Below, piece by piece: positions 7,981 through 16,582 of a DNA stretch of 29,180 nt. The DNA lies in contig CAAENU010000088.1 in the NCBI GenBank assembly GCA_900757415.1, positions 1 to 29,180 of the forward strand. Direction: 5' to 3'. This stretch comes from an uncultured Oscillospiraceae bacterium (GTDB lineage Bacteria; Bacillota; Clostridia; Oscillospirales; Oscillospiraceae). How positions within the stretch are numbered: position 1 is the stretch's first letter; every line of letters starts with the position of its first letter. The notes below the pieces were generated by a model. The model was given only the letters and a program-made list of their open reading frames with translations. It searched no databases and had not been told where the DNA came from. The position numbers and the translations under genes were made by a program.

Positions 7981-10177
7981 AGGTACCGTGGAAAACGTGG
8001 TGTTCCAGAACGAGGAAAACGGCTACACCGTGTTGAGCCTGCTGACCGATCAGGGCGAGGTGGTAACCGTGGTGGGGTGCATTCCCTTTGCCGCCGCAGG
8101 CGAGGGAATGACCGTGACCGGGATGTGGGTCAACCACCCCACCTACGGCGCACAGATGACCGCCGAACTGGTGGAGCGCCGCATGCCTCGGGAAGAGGAG
8201 GACATTGTATGCTATCTCTCCTCCGGCGTGCTGAAAGGCGTAGGGCCGGCCACTGCCGTCCGGCTGGTGGAGCGCTTCGGCGCCGATACGCTGCGGGTGA
8301 TCGAGGAGGAGCCGGAGAAGCTGTCTACTCTCAAGGGAATCACCGCCAAAAAGGCCACGGAGATCTCCGCCGCCTTCCGCAGTCTGACGGGACTGCGGCG
8401 GGTTATGGAATTCTTGAGCCGCTATGACCTACCGGTAACGCTGGCCATGGGTCTTTTGCGTACATATGGCGATGCGACGCTGGAAAAACTGAAAGAGAAC
8501 CCCTATCTGCTGACGGATGAGCGCTGCGGCGTGGACTTTGCCGCCGCCGACGAGATTGCGCTGGCCATGGGGTTTGACGGGGACGATCCCTGCCGGGTCG
8601 AGGCGGCGGTGCTCTATGAGCTGAACCACAATCTGTCCAACGGCCATGTGTTTCTGCCCCGAAGCAAGCTGGTCGCCGCCACCATGGAGCTGATCGGTGC
8701 GGGGGAGGAAACGGTGGAAAAGGCGCTGGACAACCTTTGCCAGCGTTTTGCCGTGGTATGCCGGCCCATCGCCAACGTGGAGGGCTGCTATCTCCGGCGG
8801 ATGTATGAATCGGAGGTCTATGTGGCCGCCCGGCTGGCCGCCGCCTGCGGCGATGAATGGGATTGCGGCCGGAACGTGGAGCAGATCATTGCCGATATTG
8901 AAAAAAAGCAGGGGGTCTCCTACGCTCCGGAGCAGCGCCGTGCCGTGGCGCTGGCAGCGGAAAAGGGCGTTGTGCTGCTGACCGGTGGACCCGGCACCGG
9001 CAAGACCACCGCCGTGCGGGGTATTGTGGCACTGTTTGACCGGATGGGACTGGACACCGTGCTGCTGGCGCCCACCGGTCGGGCCGCCCAGCGGATGAGC
9101 CAGCTGTGCGGCAAGGAAGCCCAAACCATCCACCGCTGCCTGGGTATGAGCTGGAACGAGCTGACCGGCGAGGTAACCTTCCGCAAAAACGAAAAAGAGC
9201 CATTGGAAGCGGACGCCGTGATCGTTGACGAGATGAGCATGGTGGATCTGGAGCTGATGGCATCGCTGCTGCGCTCCATGCGGCCCGGCTGCCGGCTGGT
9301 GATGGTGGGTGACCCGGATCAGCTTCCCTCCGTGGGGGCGGGCAATGTGCTGGGGGATCTGCTGCGCAGCGGCGTGATCCCGGCGGTATCGCTGACAGCG
9401 GTTTTCCGCCAGGCGGAAAAAAGCGCCATCATCCGTAACGCCCACGCCGTGAACCGGGGACTAACCCCGGAACTGCGCAATACCCAGAGCGACTTTTTCT
9501 TCCTGTGCCGCCGCGCGCCTGACCGGCTGGTGCAAACAGTGGTGGAACTGTGCAGCCAGCGGCTGCCGGAGAAAATGGGCATCCCGGCCCAGCAGATCCA
9601 GGTGCTCTCTCCCACCCGCAAGGGGGTATGCGGCACGGTGAACCTGAACCGGGCCCTACAGGCGGCGCTGAATCCGCCCGCTCCGGGCAAGCACCAAAAA
9701 CCGTGGGGCGACATGGTGTTCCGCGAGGGGGACCGGGTCATGCAGACCCGGAACAACTATGATGCGGTTTGGGAAAAAGAGGATGGCTCCATGGGCGCCG
9801 GGATCTTCAACGGCGACGTGGGCGTGATCCGGGAGATCGATCCCTCCGGAGAGCTGATCACCATACAGTTTGACGACCGCACCTGCGTATATACGGCGGA
9901 TCTGCTGGCGCAGCTGGACATGGCTTATGCCATCACGGTACACAAGGCACAGGGCAGCGAATACCGCTGCGTGGTGCTTATCTCCGCCCCAGTGGCCCCG
10001 GCGCTGATGGTACGGGGCGTGCTGTACACCGCCATCACCCGGGCGCGGGAGCTTCTGGTGCTGGTGGGCGACGATACCGCTCCCGGACAGATGGCGGCCA
10101 ATGACCGCCAGCAGCGGCGATACAGCGGATTGCGGCGGCGACTGCGTGAGGAGGCAGCACATGGACTTCAATCGTGA
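7958..10177 (+). CDS. recD2: RecD2-type ATP-dependent 5'-3' DNA helicase
   Basis: This 739-residue SF1B helicase has the RecD2 architecture (the RecD-like form not tied to RecBC). It has an N-terminal OB-like region (about 5-75), helix-hairpin-helix segments around LKGVGPATAVRLVERFG (92-108) and LKGITAKKATEI, then the helicase core. Walker A is GGPGTGKT (343-350) and Walker B is VIVDEMSMVD (421-430). Motif III is GDPDQLPSVGAGNVL. The C-terminal motif V/VI segments are ITVHKAQGSEY and YTAITRAREL. It probably unwinds DNA in repair or recombination. The ATG at 7958 lies inside the preceding small gene, and the end overlaps comFC by 17 nt. Confidence 0.95.
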   Translation: MGERSTIEGTVENVVFQNEENGYTVLSLLTDQGEVVTVVGCIPFAAAGEGMTVTGMWVNHPTYGAQMTAELVERRMPREEEDIVCYLSSGVLKGVGPATAVRLVERFGADTLRVIEEEPEKLSTLKGITAKKATEISAAFRSLTGLRRVMEFLSRYDLPVTLAMGLLRTYGDATLEKLKENPYLLTDERCGVDFAAADEIALAMGFDGDDPCRVEAAVLYELNHNLSNGHVFLPRSKLVAATMELIGAGEETVEKALDNLCQRFAVVCRPIANVEGCYLRRMYESEVYVAARLAAACGDEWDCGRNVEQIIADIEKKQGVSYAPEQRRAVALAAEKGVVLLTGGPGTGKTTAVRGIVALFDRMGLDTVLLAPTGRAAQRMSQLCGKEAQTIHRCLGMSWNELTGEVTFRKNEKEPLEADAVIVDEMSMVDLELMASLLRSMRPGCRLVMVGDPDQLPSVGAGNVLGDLLRSGVIPAVSLTAVFRQAEKSAIIRNAHAVNRGLTPELRNTQSDFFFLCRRAPDRLVQTVVELCSQRLPEKMGIPAQQIQVLSPTRKGVCGTVNLNRALQAALNPPAPGKHQKPWGDMVFREGDRVMQTRNNYDAVWEKEDGSMGAGIFNGDVGVIREIDPSGELITIQFDDRTCVYTADLLAQLDMAYAITVHKAQGSEYRCVVLISAPVAPALMVRGVLYTAITRARELLVLVGDDTAPGQMAANDRQQRRYSGLRRRLREEAAHGLQS

Positions 10178-10823
10178 ACTGAACCGGATCACAGACGGCG
10201 TGATGGATCTGTTCTTTCCCCGTCGGTGCCCGTTCTGCGGCGGCCTGACCGGCGGAGAGTTGGTATGCGGCGCATGCCGCACGGCCCTGCCCTACTGCGA
10301 TGCCGTGCGGCAGGGCGCAGATTTCGGCCGCTGCACCGCGCCGCTCTACTACGAAGGATCGGTACGGGACGCGATACTGGCCTTTAAATTCAAGGGCAAA
10401 ATGGGCGGACTGGACTGCTTCGGCAGCATGATGGCCGCCACCGCCGCCGAGCGGTACAGCGGCGAATTCGACGCGGTGACGTGGGTGCCGGTCAGCAAAA
10501 AGAGGCTGAAAAAGCGGGGTTTCGATCAGGTGCGGTATCTGGCGGGCAGCATGTGCGTGGACTGGCATGTGGAGCCGCTGGAAACGCTGCGCAAGACGGC
10601 GGACAATCCGCCCCAGTCCGGCATCGACGACCCGGCGCTGCGCCGGGCCAATGTACTGGGCGTCTATGAGGCGGTTATGCAGGAGCGCTTCGAGGGCAAG
10701 CGGCTTTTGCTGGTGGACGACATCTGCACCACCGGGGCCACATTGGGCGAATGCGCCCGGGTACTGAAAGCAGCCGGAGCCGCGGAGGTCCTGTGCCTGA
10801 CGCTGGCCATGGTGCGGGAGTAA
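10161..10823 (+). CDS. comFC: ComFC-type phosphoribosyltransferase-like protein
   Basis: This 220-residue ComF family protein has an N-terminal four-cysteine zinc site, CPFC (23-26) and CGAC (36-39). It is followed by a type I phosphoribosyltransferase fold with the PRPP-binding signature LLLVDDICTTGAT (182-194). In competent bacteria ComFC is needed for transformation together with the ComFA helicase. No comFA is adjacent here, and the preceding gene is recD2. The start at 10161 is chosen because GTGAGGAGG lies a few bases upstream; frame-compatible codons from 10101 would lie within recD2. The enzyme's physiological substrate is unknown. No clear terminator follows before the mbl promoter. 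Confidence 0.92.
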   Translation: MDFNRELNRITDGVMDLFFPRRCPFCGGLTGGELVCGACRTALPYCDAVRQGADFGRCTAPLYYEGSVRDAILAFKFKGKMGGLDCFGSMMAATAAERYSGEFDAVTWVPVSKKRLKKRGFDQVRYLAGSMCVDWHVEPLETLRKTADNPPQSGIDDPALRRANVLGVYEAVMQERFEGKRLLLVDDICTTGATLGECARVLKAAGAAEVLCLTLAMVRE

Positions 10824-10892
10824 AACGGAAGTTTTTGGACATACTCTATCTGTCACGCTTTTAACAAATCTGTGAACAATGACAAGTTCCTC

Positions 10893-10921
10893 TTGCAAAA
10901 CGGAAAAGCCGCCAGTATAAT
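10893..10921 (+). promoter_or_regulatory. sigma-A-type promoter for mbl
   Basis: TTGCAA (10893-10898) and a consensus TATAAT (10916-10921) are separated by 17 bp. The site lies in the 168-nt gap between comFC and mbl, with the transcription start expected near 10928. Confidence 0.8.
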
Positions 10922-10991
10922 ACTTAATTGGGAAAAATTCGGCCTATTTGCCGCATGCAATAATACAAATGAAAATGGATGAGGTGCAGCT

Positions 10992-12023
10992 ATGTGTTCT
11001 TTGGCGAAGGATATCGGTATCGATCTGGGTACCGCTTCTGTTCTGGTATATATCAAAGGTAAGGGCGTTGTGCTCAATGAGCCGTCGGTGGTGGCCATCG
11101 ACAAGAATACGGGCCGCCTGCTGAAGGTAGGCGCCGAAGCGCAGGCCATGCTGGGCCGTACCCCCGGCAACATCGTGGCCATCCGCCCTCTGCGTGAGGG
11201 CGTGATCTCCGACTACGACATGACCGAGCGGATGCTGAAGGAATTTATTCAGAAGGTCACCGGCGGCTTCCAGCTGTTCAAGCCCCGTGTCATTATCTGC
11301 GTGCCCTCCGGCATTACCGAGGTAGAGGAGCGTGCCGTGGTGGATGCCGGTATTCAGGCCGGTGCCCGCCGCGTGTATCTCATCGAGGAGCCGGTGGCGG
11401 CCGCCATCGGTGCCGGCATTGACATTGCCAAGCCCGACGGACACATGGTGGTGGATATCGGCGGCGGCACCACCGATATCGCGGTGATTTCCCTCAGCGG
11501 CGTGGTGGAAAGCGCGTCCATCAAGGTGGCCGGCGACCAGTTCAACGAGGCCATCGTCAAGTATATGCGCCGCAAGCACAACGTGCTGGTGGGCGAGCGT
11601 ACCGCCGAGATGATGAAGATGCGCATCGGCTGCGTGTTCCCCAAGGAGGAGGAGACCTCCATCGATGTAAAGGGCCGCTGCCTGCTGACCGGCCTGCCCA
11701 AAACGCTGACGGTGACCTCCACAGAGATGCTGGAGGCCTTTGAAGAGCCGGTGGAGCGGATTCTGGAAACCGTGCACGGCGTGCTGGAGCGTACCCCGCC
11801 TGAGCTGGTGGCCGATATCTCCGATAACGGTATTGTGATGACCGGTGGCGGCAGCTTGGTGGACGGCTTCGACAAGCTGATCACGGCGCGTACCGGGATC
11901 AATACCGTGGTGGCTGACAGCGCCATCTCCTGCGTGGCCGAAGGTACCGGCAAGAGCCTGGATTCCCTGAACGCCATGACGGACGGCACCGTGAACCTGA
12001 GCCGCCGCAAGCAGATGAACTGA
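10992..12023 (+). CDS. mbl: MreB/Mbl-type cell-shape actin homologue
   Basis: This is a 343-residue bacterial actin that forms membrane-associated filaments guiding elongation-mode peptidoglycan synthesis. Actin-fold nucleotide motifs are visible: IGIDLGTASVLVYIKGKG (phosphate 1), VVDIGGGTTDIAVI (phosphate 2) and VMTGGGSLVDG (adenosine region). The opening, with DLGTA-VLV and KGKGVVLNEPSVVAID, is closer to Mbl than to MreB proper (DLGTANTLV). No mreC or mreD follows, which also fits a stand-alone Mbl paralogue. The start has GAGGTG about 5 nt before ATG. The gene is monocistronic, with its own promoter at 10893-10921 and terminator at 12080-12112. The assignment as a paralogue rather than the sole MreB is an inference. 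Confidence 0.93.
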   Translation: MCSLAKDIGIDLGTASVLVYIKGKGVVLNEPSVVAIDKNTGRLLKVGAEAQAMLGRTPGNIVAIRPLREGVISDYDMTERMLKEFIQKVTGGFQLFKPRVIICVPSGITEVEERAVVDAGIQAGARRVYLIEEPVAAAIGAGIDIAKPDGHMVVDIGGGTTDIAVISLSGVVESASIKVAGDQFNEAIVKYMRRKHNVLVGERTAEMMKMRIGCVFPKEEETSIDVKGRCLLTGLPKTLTVTSTEMLEAFEEPVERILETVHGVLERTPPELVADISDNGIVMTGGGSLVDGFDKLITARTGINTVVADSAISCVAEGTGKSLDSLNAMTDGTVNLSRRKQMN

Positions 12024-12079
12024 AACACACTTTAGCTAGAGCCGGCAGGCTCAGCCTAAGAGATCCTATAATGAACCGG

Positions 12080-12112
12080 GAACGGCCGCCGCACGGTGGC
12101 CGTTCTTTTTTT
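12080..12112 (+). terminator. rho-independent terminator after mbl
   Basis: GAACGGCCGCC (12080-12090) pairs with GGTGGCCGTTC (12095-12105), with one G-T wobble, around a GCAC loop. A run of 7 T follows (12106-12112). Confidence 0.93.
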
Positions 12113-12154
12113 GCCATGCACCGTCTTTTTGCCCAAATGTTTTATGAAAAAACT

Positions 12155-12183
12155 TTGCTTTATGGCGGAAAGTATAGTATACT
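12155..12183 (+). promoter_or_regulatory. promoter for the ABC transporter operon
   Basis: TTGCTT (12155-12160) and TATACT (12178-12183) are 17 bp apart. They lie between the mbl terminator and the TTG start at 12258, leaving a leader of roughly 68 nt. No known riboswitch fold is recognised in that leader. Confidence 0.7.
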
Positions 12184-12257
12184 GAAGCTACATCATGGTT
12201 TCCGTCCCCGCGGATGCGAAAAGCGGCGGGCCATAAAACGGAAGGGAGGGCGACAAC

Positions 12258-13796
12258 TTGGATACACCGTATGCCATCGAAATGCTGCATATCACCAAAC
12301 GGTTTCCCGGTATCATCGCCAATGACGACATCACCTTACAGGTGAAAAAGGGAGAGATTCACGCGCTGCTGGGCGAAAACGGCGCGGGAAAGTCCACTCT
12401 GATGAGCGTGCTGTTCGGCCTGTACCAGCCCGAGGAGGGCACCATCAAAAAGGACGGCGTAGAGGTTTCCATCAAGGACCCCAACGACGCCAACGCGTTG
12501 GGCATCGGCATGGTCCACCAGCACTTCAAGCTGGTGGAATGCTTCTCCGTGCTGGACAACATCATCATGGGCGTGGAGCCTACTAAGCATGGCTTTCTCC
12601 AGAAGAAGGAGGCCCGCCAGCGGGTGCTGGCGCTCAGCGAGAAATACGGCCTGAAGGTGGACCCGGATGCGCTGATCGAGGATATCACCGTGGGTATGCA
12701 GCAGCGTACCGAGATCCTGAAGATGCTGTACCGCGATAACGAGATCCTCATCTTCGACGAACCTACCGCCGTGCTGACGCCCCAGGAGATCGACGAGCTG
12801 ATGGAGATCATGCGCAATCTGGCGGCGGAGGGCAAGTCCATTCTGTTCATCTCCCACAAGCTCAATGAGATCATGGCCGTGGCCGACCGCTGCACCGTGC
12901 TGCGCAAGGGCAAGTATGTGGGCACCGTGGAGACGAAGGACACCTCCATGGAGCAGCTGTCCGCCATGATGGTGGGCCGCAATGTCAATTTCCATGTGGA
13001 GAAGAAGCCCTGCACCCCCGGCGATGTGGTGCTGGATGTGGAGCATATGACCGTGGCCAGCAAGGCGCATAAGAACAACGCCGTGAAGGATGTGAGCCTG
13101 CGGGTACGCCGGGGCGAGATCGTCTGCCTCGCCGGGATCGACGGCAATGGCCAGACAGAGTTCGTCTATGGGCTGACCGGGCTGGAGCCGCTGGTCTCCG
13201 GCAAGATCTCCCTCTGCGGCAAGGACATCACCCACGCCTCCATCCGCAAGCGCAACACCATGGGCATGTCCCATATTCCCGAGGATCGCCACAAGCACGG
13301 TCTGGTGCTGGACTATACGCTGGAGGACAATCTGGTGCTCCAGCGGTACTTTGAACCGGAGTTCACCGACAAGGCCGGCTTCCTCCGCCGGGACAACATC
13401 CGCAAGTATGCGGAAAAGCTCATCGAGCAGTACGATGTCCGCAGCGGACAGGGCCCCGTCACCATTGCCCGCAGCATGTCCGGCGGCAACCAGCAAAAGG
13501 CCATCGTGGCCCGCGAGATCGACAAGGATCCCGAGCTGCTGGTGGCAGTTCAGCCCACCCGCGGTCTGGACGTGGGCGCCATCGAGTATATCCATAAGCA
13601 GCTGGTGGCCGAGCGCGACAAGGGTAAAGCGGTGCTGCTGGTGTCTCTGGAGCTGGACGAGGTGATGGATGTGCCTGACCGGATCCTTGTCATGTACGAG
13701 GGGGAGATCGTGGGCGAGCTTGACCCGAAGAAGACCACGCAGGAGGAGCTGGGCCTGTACATGGCCGGTGCCAAGAGAGACGAGGTGACGGCATGA
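12258..13796 (+). CDS. nucleoside-type ABC transporter, ATP-binding protein (BmpA-system family)
   Basis: This 512-residue protein has two fused nucleotide-binding domains, as in the RbsA/YufO (NupO) type. The first has Walker A GENGAGKST (39-47), VGMQQRTEIL in place of the usual LSGGQ, and ILIFDEPTAVLT. The second has a degenerate Walker A, GIDGNGQTEF, with signature MSGGNQQKAIVARE and LLVAVQPTRGLDVG. This asymmetry and the two following permeases match BMP-family nucleoside importers such as B. subtilis NupNOPQ. The start is TTG at 12258, with GGGAGGG 7 nt upstream; the first in-frame ATG (12282) has no such site. The stop overlaps the next ATG (ATGA). Purine nucleoside import is likely by family but not proven. 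Confidence 0.93.
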   Translation: MDTPYAIEMLHITKRFPGIIANDDITLQVKKGEIHALLGENGAGKSTLMSVLFGLYQPEEGTIKKDGVEVSIKDPNDANALGIGMVHQHFKLVECFSVLDNIIMGVEPTKHGFLQKKEARQRVLALSEKYGLKVDPDALIEDITVGMQQRTEILKMLYRDNEILIFDEPTAVLTPQEIDELMEIMRNLAAEGKSILFISHKLNEIMAVADRCTVLRKGKYVGTVETKDTSMEQLSAMMVGRNVNFHVEKKPCTPGDVVLDVEHMTVASKAHKNNAVKDVSLRVRRGEIVCLAGIDGNGQTEFVYGLTGLEPLVSGKISLCGKDITHASIRKRNTMGMSHIPEDRHKHGLVLDYTLEDNLVLQRYFEPEFTDKAGFLRRDNIRKYAEKLIEQYDVRSGQGPVTIARSMSGGNQQKAIVAREIDKDPELLVAVQPTRGLDVGAIEYIHKQLVAERDKGKAVLLVSLELDEVMDVPDRILVMYEGEIVGELDPKKTTQEELGLYMAGAKRDEVTA

Positions 13797-14950
13797 AAAA
13801 GAACATCCTGAAAAATAACGGGGTGCAGTCCCTGCTGGCGTCTCTGGCCTGCGTGGTGCTGGGCATGTTCATCGGCTATATCGTGCTGCTGTTCATCAAC
13901 CCCACCGGCGCCGGTGAAGCCATTGCCACGGTCATGAAAAACTTCCTGACCTACAGCCGTGCGGATACGCAGCTGAAATATCTGGGCAACACGCTGGTCA
14001 AGACAGCACCGCTGCTGATGTGCGCGCTGGCCATCCTGTTTGCCTATAAGGTGGGCCTGTTCAATATCGGCGCTGCCGGTCAATACTGCGCCGGTGTGGC
14101 TCTGAGCCTTTATGCCGCGCTGGCATGGGGGTGGAGCTGGCTGCCCTGTGTGCTGCTGGCCATGGCGGGCGGCGCACTGCTGGGCGCCATCTCCGGCCTC
14201 TTGAAATCCTATTGCAATGTCAATGAGGTCATCTCCGGCATTATGCTCAACTGGATCGTCCTCTACCTGACCAATATGCTCCTGACCAATGTCAAGGAGG
14301 TGGCCAGTCCCTATACCGTGGTGCTGGCCGACACCAATCCCCGCGCGCTGCTGCCCTCGCTGGGTCTGGGTTCTCTGTTCAACGGCAATAAATATGTGGG
14401 CCTTGCCATCCCCCTGTCGGTGGTCATCGCTATCCTTGTCTGGGTGGTGCTGGAAAAGACCCGCTTCGGCTATGAGCTGCGGGCCACCGGCAATAACAAG
14501 AATGCCGCCAAATACTGCGGCATGGCGGAAAAGCGCAACATCATCCTGACGCTGATGATCTCCGGCGCACTGGCGGCGCTGGGTGCGGCCATGTTCTACC
14601 TCACCGGCTATGAGCAGTGGCAGTGCACCTCCTCCTCCGTGCCCGGCATGGGCTTCAGCGGCATCGCCGCCGCCTTTCTGGGCGGACTGAACCCCATCGG
14701 CACCATTCTGGCCTCCTTCTTCATCCAGCACATCAGCGCCGGCGGCGCCTATGTGGACAAAACCATGTACTGCGCCCAGATCTCCGACCTGATCGCCGCC
14801 GTGATCATTTATCTGTGCGGCTTCGTGCTGTTCATGAAATACGCCATGAACCACGCCATCGCCCGGCGTGAAGAAAAGGCCATCCAGAAAGCAAAGGAGC
14901 AGGCCGCCGTACAAGCGGACGCATCCGAAAAGAAGGGAGGCGATCAGTAA
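13793..14950 (+). CDS. nucleoside-type ABC transporter permease 1
   Basis: This 385-residue permease belongs to the BPD_transp_2 family (YufP/NupP-like). It has about eight to ten membrane segments, starting with LLASLACVVLGMFIGYIVLL. The family segments KTAPLLMCALAILFAYKVGLFNIGAAGQ and NEVISGIMLNWI are present, with the motif GFSGIAAAFLGGLNPIGTIL late in the protein. A charged cytoplasmic tail of about 30 residues (RREEKAIQKAKEQAAVQADA and onward) ends it. The ATG overlaps the ATPase stop by 4 nt and its own stop overlaps the next start (TAATG), so the three genes are translated as a unit. It forms the membrane channel with permease 2. Confidence 0.93.
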   Translation: MKKNILKNNGVQSLLASLACVVLGMFIGYIVLLFINPTGAGEAIATVMKNFLTYSRADTQLKYLGNTLVKTAPLLMCALAILFAYKVGLFNIGAAGQYCAGVALSLYAALAWGWSWLPCVLLAMAGGALLGAISGLLKSYCNVNEVISGIMLNWIVLYLTNMLLTNVKEVASPYTVVLADTNPRALLPSLGLGSLFNGNKYVGLAIPLSVVIAILVWVVLEKTRFGYELRATGNNKNAAKYCGMAEKRNIILTLMISGALAALGAAMFYLTGYEQWQCTSSSVPGMGFSGIAAAFLGGLNPIGTILASFFIQHISAGGAYVDKTMYCAQISDLIAAVIIYLCGFVLFMKYAMNHAIARREEKAIQKAKEQAAVQADASEKKGGDQ

Positions 14951-15891
14951 TGGTACTGCTGCTGCAATATACACTGACTTTCGCCTCCGTGCTGATCCTT
15001 GTGGCGCTGGGCGGCTGCTTTTCCGAGCACTCCGGCGTCATCAACCTGGGTCTGGAGGGCGTTATGATCATGGGCGCGCTGGGCGGCGCGCTGGCTATGC
15101 GCTATATGCCCGCCGATTCCTCCGCCTTTTCCATGATCGTGGTGGTACTGCTCTCTGCCGCTGTGCTGGGCACCGCTTATTCCAGCCTGCTGGCCGTGGC
15201 CTGCATCAATTTCAAGGCGGATCAGACCATTGTGGGTACCGCCCTGAACATGCTGGGTACCGCCGGCGCCACTGTCATCGTCAAGGCCATCAACACCGCC
15301 TCCAACCCCGACGATGTGTCCTCCATCATCCAGTATGCCGGCGCCAAGAAGGCATTTTCCGTAAATATCGGCTCTTTCGAGTTCAGTTGGTTTATGCTGG
15401 TAACGCTGCTGCTGCTGATCGCGGCCTATGTGATGCTGTATAAGACCCGCTTCGGCCTGCGGCTCATGGCCTGCGGCGAACATCCTCAGGCAGCGGACTC
15501 TGTGGGCATCAATGTCTATATGATGCGCTGGGCCGGCGTTCTGATCTCCGGCATGCTGGGCGGTCTGGGCGGCATCGTGTTCATCACCGCCGGTGTATCC
15601 GAGTGGCGGTTTGAATACGGCGTGGCTGGTTTCGGTTTTCTGGCGCTGGCCGTGATGATCTTCGGCCAGTGGAAACCCACACGCATTGCGCTGGCGGCGC
15701 TGCTGTTCGGCCTGTTCCGCGCCCTGTCCAATGTCTATGCAGGCTTTGACTTCCTGAAAGCGCTCAACATCCCCAGTCCCGTGTATAATATGATGCCCTA
15801 TATCATCTCTCTGGTGGTGCTGGCCTTTACGTCTAAGAAGTCCCGCGCTCCCAAGGCCGAGGGTATCCCCTACGACAAGGGCCAGCGCTGA
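14950..15891 (+). CDS. nucleoside-type ABC transporter permease 2
   Basis: This 313-residue permease of the same BPD_transp_2 family is YufQ/NupQ-like. The opening LTFASVLILVALGGCFSEHS with GVINLGLEGVMIMGALGG is typical of the second permease of BMP-type importers, and TRFGLRLMACGEHPQAADS is the family's cytoplasmic coupling segment. It has about eight to ten membrane helices. The ATG overlaps the stop of permease 1 by one base. A strong terminator (15906-15937) closes the operon. A substrate-binding lipoprotein would be expected in such an operon but is absent both here and before the ATPase gene, so it must be encoded elsewhere or lost. Confidence 0.93.
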   Translation: MVLLLQYTLTFASVLILVALGGCFSEHSGVINLGLEGVMIMGALGGALAMRYMPADSSAFSMIVVVLLSAAVLGTAYSSLLAVACINFKADQTIVGTALNMLGTAGATVIVKAINTASNPDDVSSIIQYAGAKKAFSVNIGSFEFSWFMLVTLLLLIAAYVMLYKTRFGLRLMACGEHPQAADSVGINVYMMRWAGVLISGMLGGLGGIVFITAGVSEWRFEYGVAGFGFLALAVMIFGQWKPTRIALAALLFGLFRALSNVYAGFDFLKALNIPSPVYNMMPYIISLVVLAFTSKKSRAPKAEGIPYDKGQR

Positions 15892-15905
15892 GCTTTCGAT
15901 ACGCA

Positions 15906-15937
15906 GGGAACCTCCGCTTTGCGGAGGTTCCCTTTTT
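15906..15937 (+). terminator. rho-independent terminator after the ABC operon
   Basis: A perfect 12-bp stem, GGGAACCTCCGC (15906-15917) with GCGGAGGTTCCC (15921-15932), has a TTT loop and is followed by 5 T. Confidence 0.93.
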
Positions 15938-15995
15938 ATTCGCAGGTGGCTTCCCTCCGAGATTTTCAGAAAGTCCCACCGGTCTTTTGCCAAGC

Positions 15996-16032
15996 AAAAA
16001 AGAGGAATGACGCATGTCATTCCTCTTTTTTT
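15996..16032. terminator. bidirectional terminator between converging transcripts
   Basis: AGAGGAATGAC (16001-16011) pairs with GTCATTCCTCT (16016-16026) around GCAT. It is flanked by an A-run on the left and a T-run on the right, so it can act for the ABC operon (+) and for the P-loop gene (-) that ends at 16064. Confidence 0.9.
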
Positions 16033-16063
16033 ATTTGATTTATGCACCCTGCGCAGATGCTTT

Positions 16064-16474
16064 TCAGGTGTACTGGCGCAGACCCTCGGTCGCCAGATCT
16101 TCATCGGCGCTGATAGTAACGGTAAACTTCACATCGTTGCTGCCGCTGAAACGATCCAGCCAATCCAGGAAGTTTTCCACCGCCTGCAGATCCTTGTCGC
16201 CTGCGATCTTGCACAGGTTATCCACGAACACATGGGAAATATCGTAATTGCCGGCGTAAAGGCCACAGATGAAGCCGCGCAGGCACTCATAATTATTCAC
16301 ATTATACTCGCTGGCGTTGACCAGACGCACATTGTAGCTGACGTCGTAGGTCATGTCGGCGCTGGGTTCGATGCATACAACGCTGCCGCTCTCATTTTCA
16401 ACGGCGGAATGGATCAGCTCGATCAGCTGCTTCGTTTTGCCTGCACCGTTGGCGCCCATAATCAATCTAACCAT
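16064..16474 (-). CDS. small P-loop NTP-binding protein, function unknown
   Basis: This 136-residue protein opens with a clear Walker A motif, GANGAGKT (7-14), directly after the first beta-strand. It has a Walker B-like strand HVFVDN (81-86) following NYDIS. The overall size and the order P-loop, strand with CIEPSAD, then VFVD resemble a minimal RecA-like or thymidine-kinase-like nucleotide-binding core. The lid and zinc-binding cysteines of true type II thymidine kinases are not seen. The start is supported by AAAGGAGTGA (16481-16490 on the complement) and a promoter just upstream. It is monocistronic, with a bidirectional terminator after it. I do not recognise a characterised family. Confidence 0.85.
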   Translation of the reverse strand: MVRLIMGANGAGKTKQLIELIHSAVENESGSVVCIEPSADMTYDVSYNVRLVNASEYNVNNYECLRGFICGLYAGNYDISHVFVDNLCKIAGDKDLQAVENFLDWLDRFSGSNDVKFTVTISADEDLATEGLRQYT

Positions 16475-16523
16475 AAGAAATCACTCCTTTATCCAAAGTG
16501 GAGATGGCGATGCTCCTGTTTAC

Positions 16524-16552
16524 AGGATAGCATACCCGCATCAAAAAAGCAA
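16524..16552 (-). promoter_or_regulatory. promoter for the small P-loop gene
   Basis: Read on the - strand, TTGCTT (16552-16547) and TATCCT (16529-16524) are separated by 17 bp, about 50 nt ahead of the ATG at 16474. The site lies in the 108-nt gap after pgi, so the gene can be transcribed independently of pgi. Confidence 0.6.
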
Positions 16553-16582
16553 CGAAAAAAACCGTAAATCCGCAAGGAGTTT

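Noticed and set aside
12184..12257. Purine riboswitch ahead of the nucleoside transporter
   Set aside because: The leader is short and shows none of the conserved purine-aptamer sequences.
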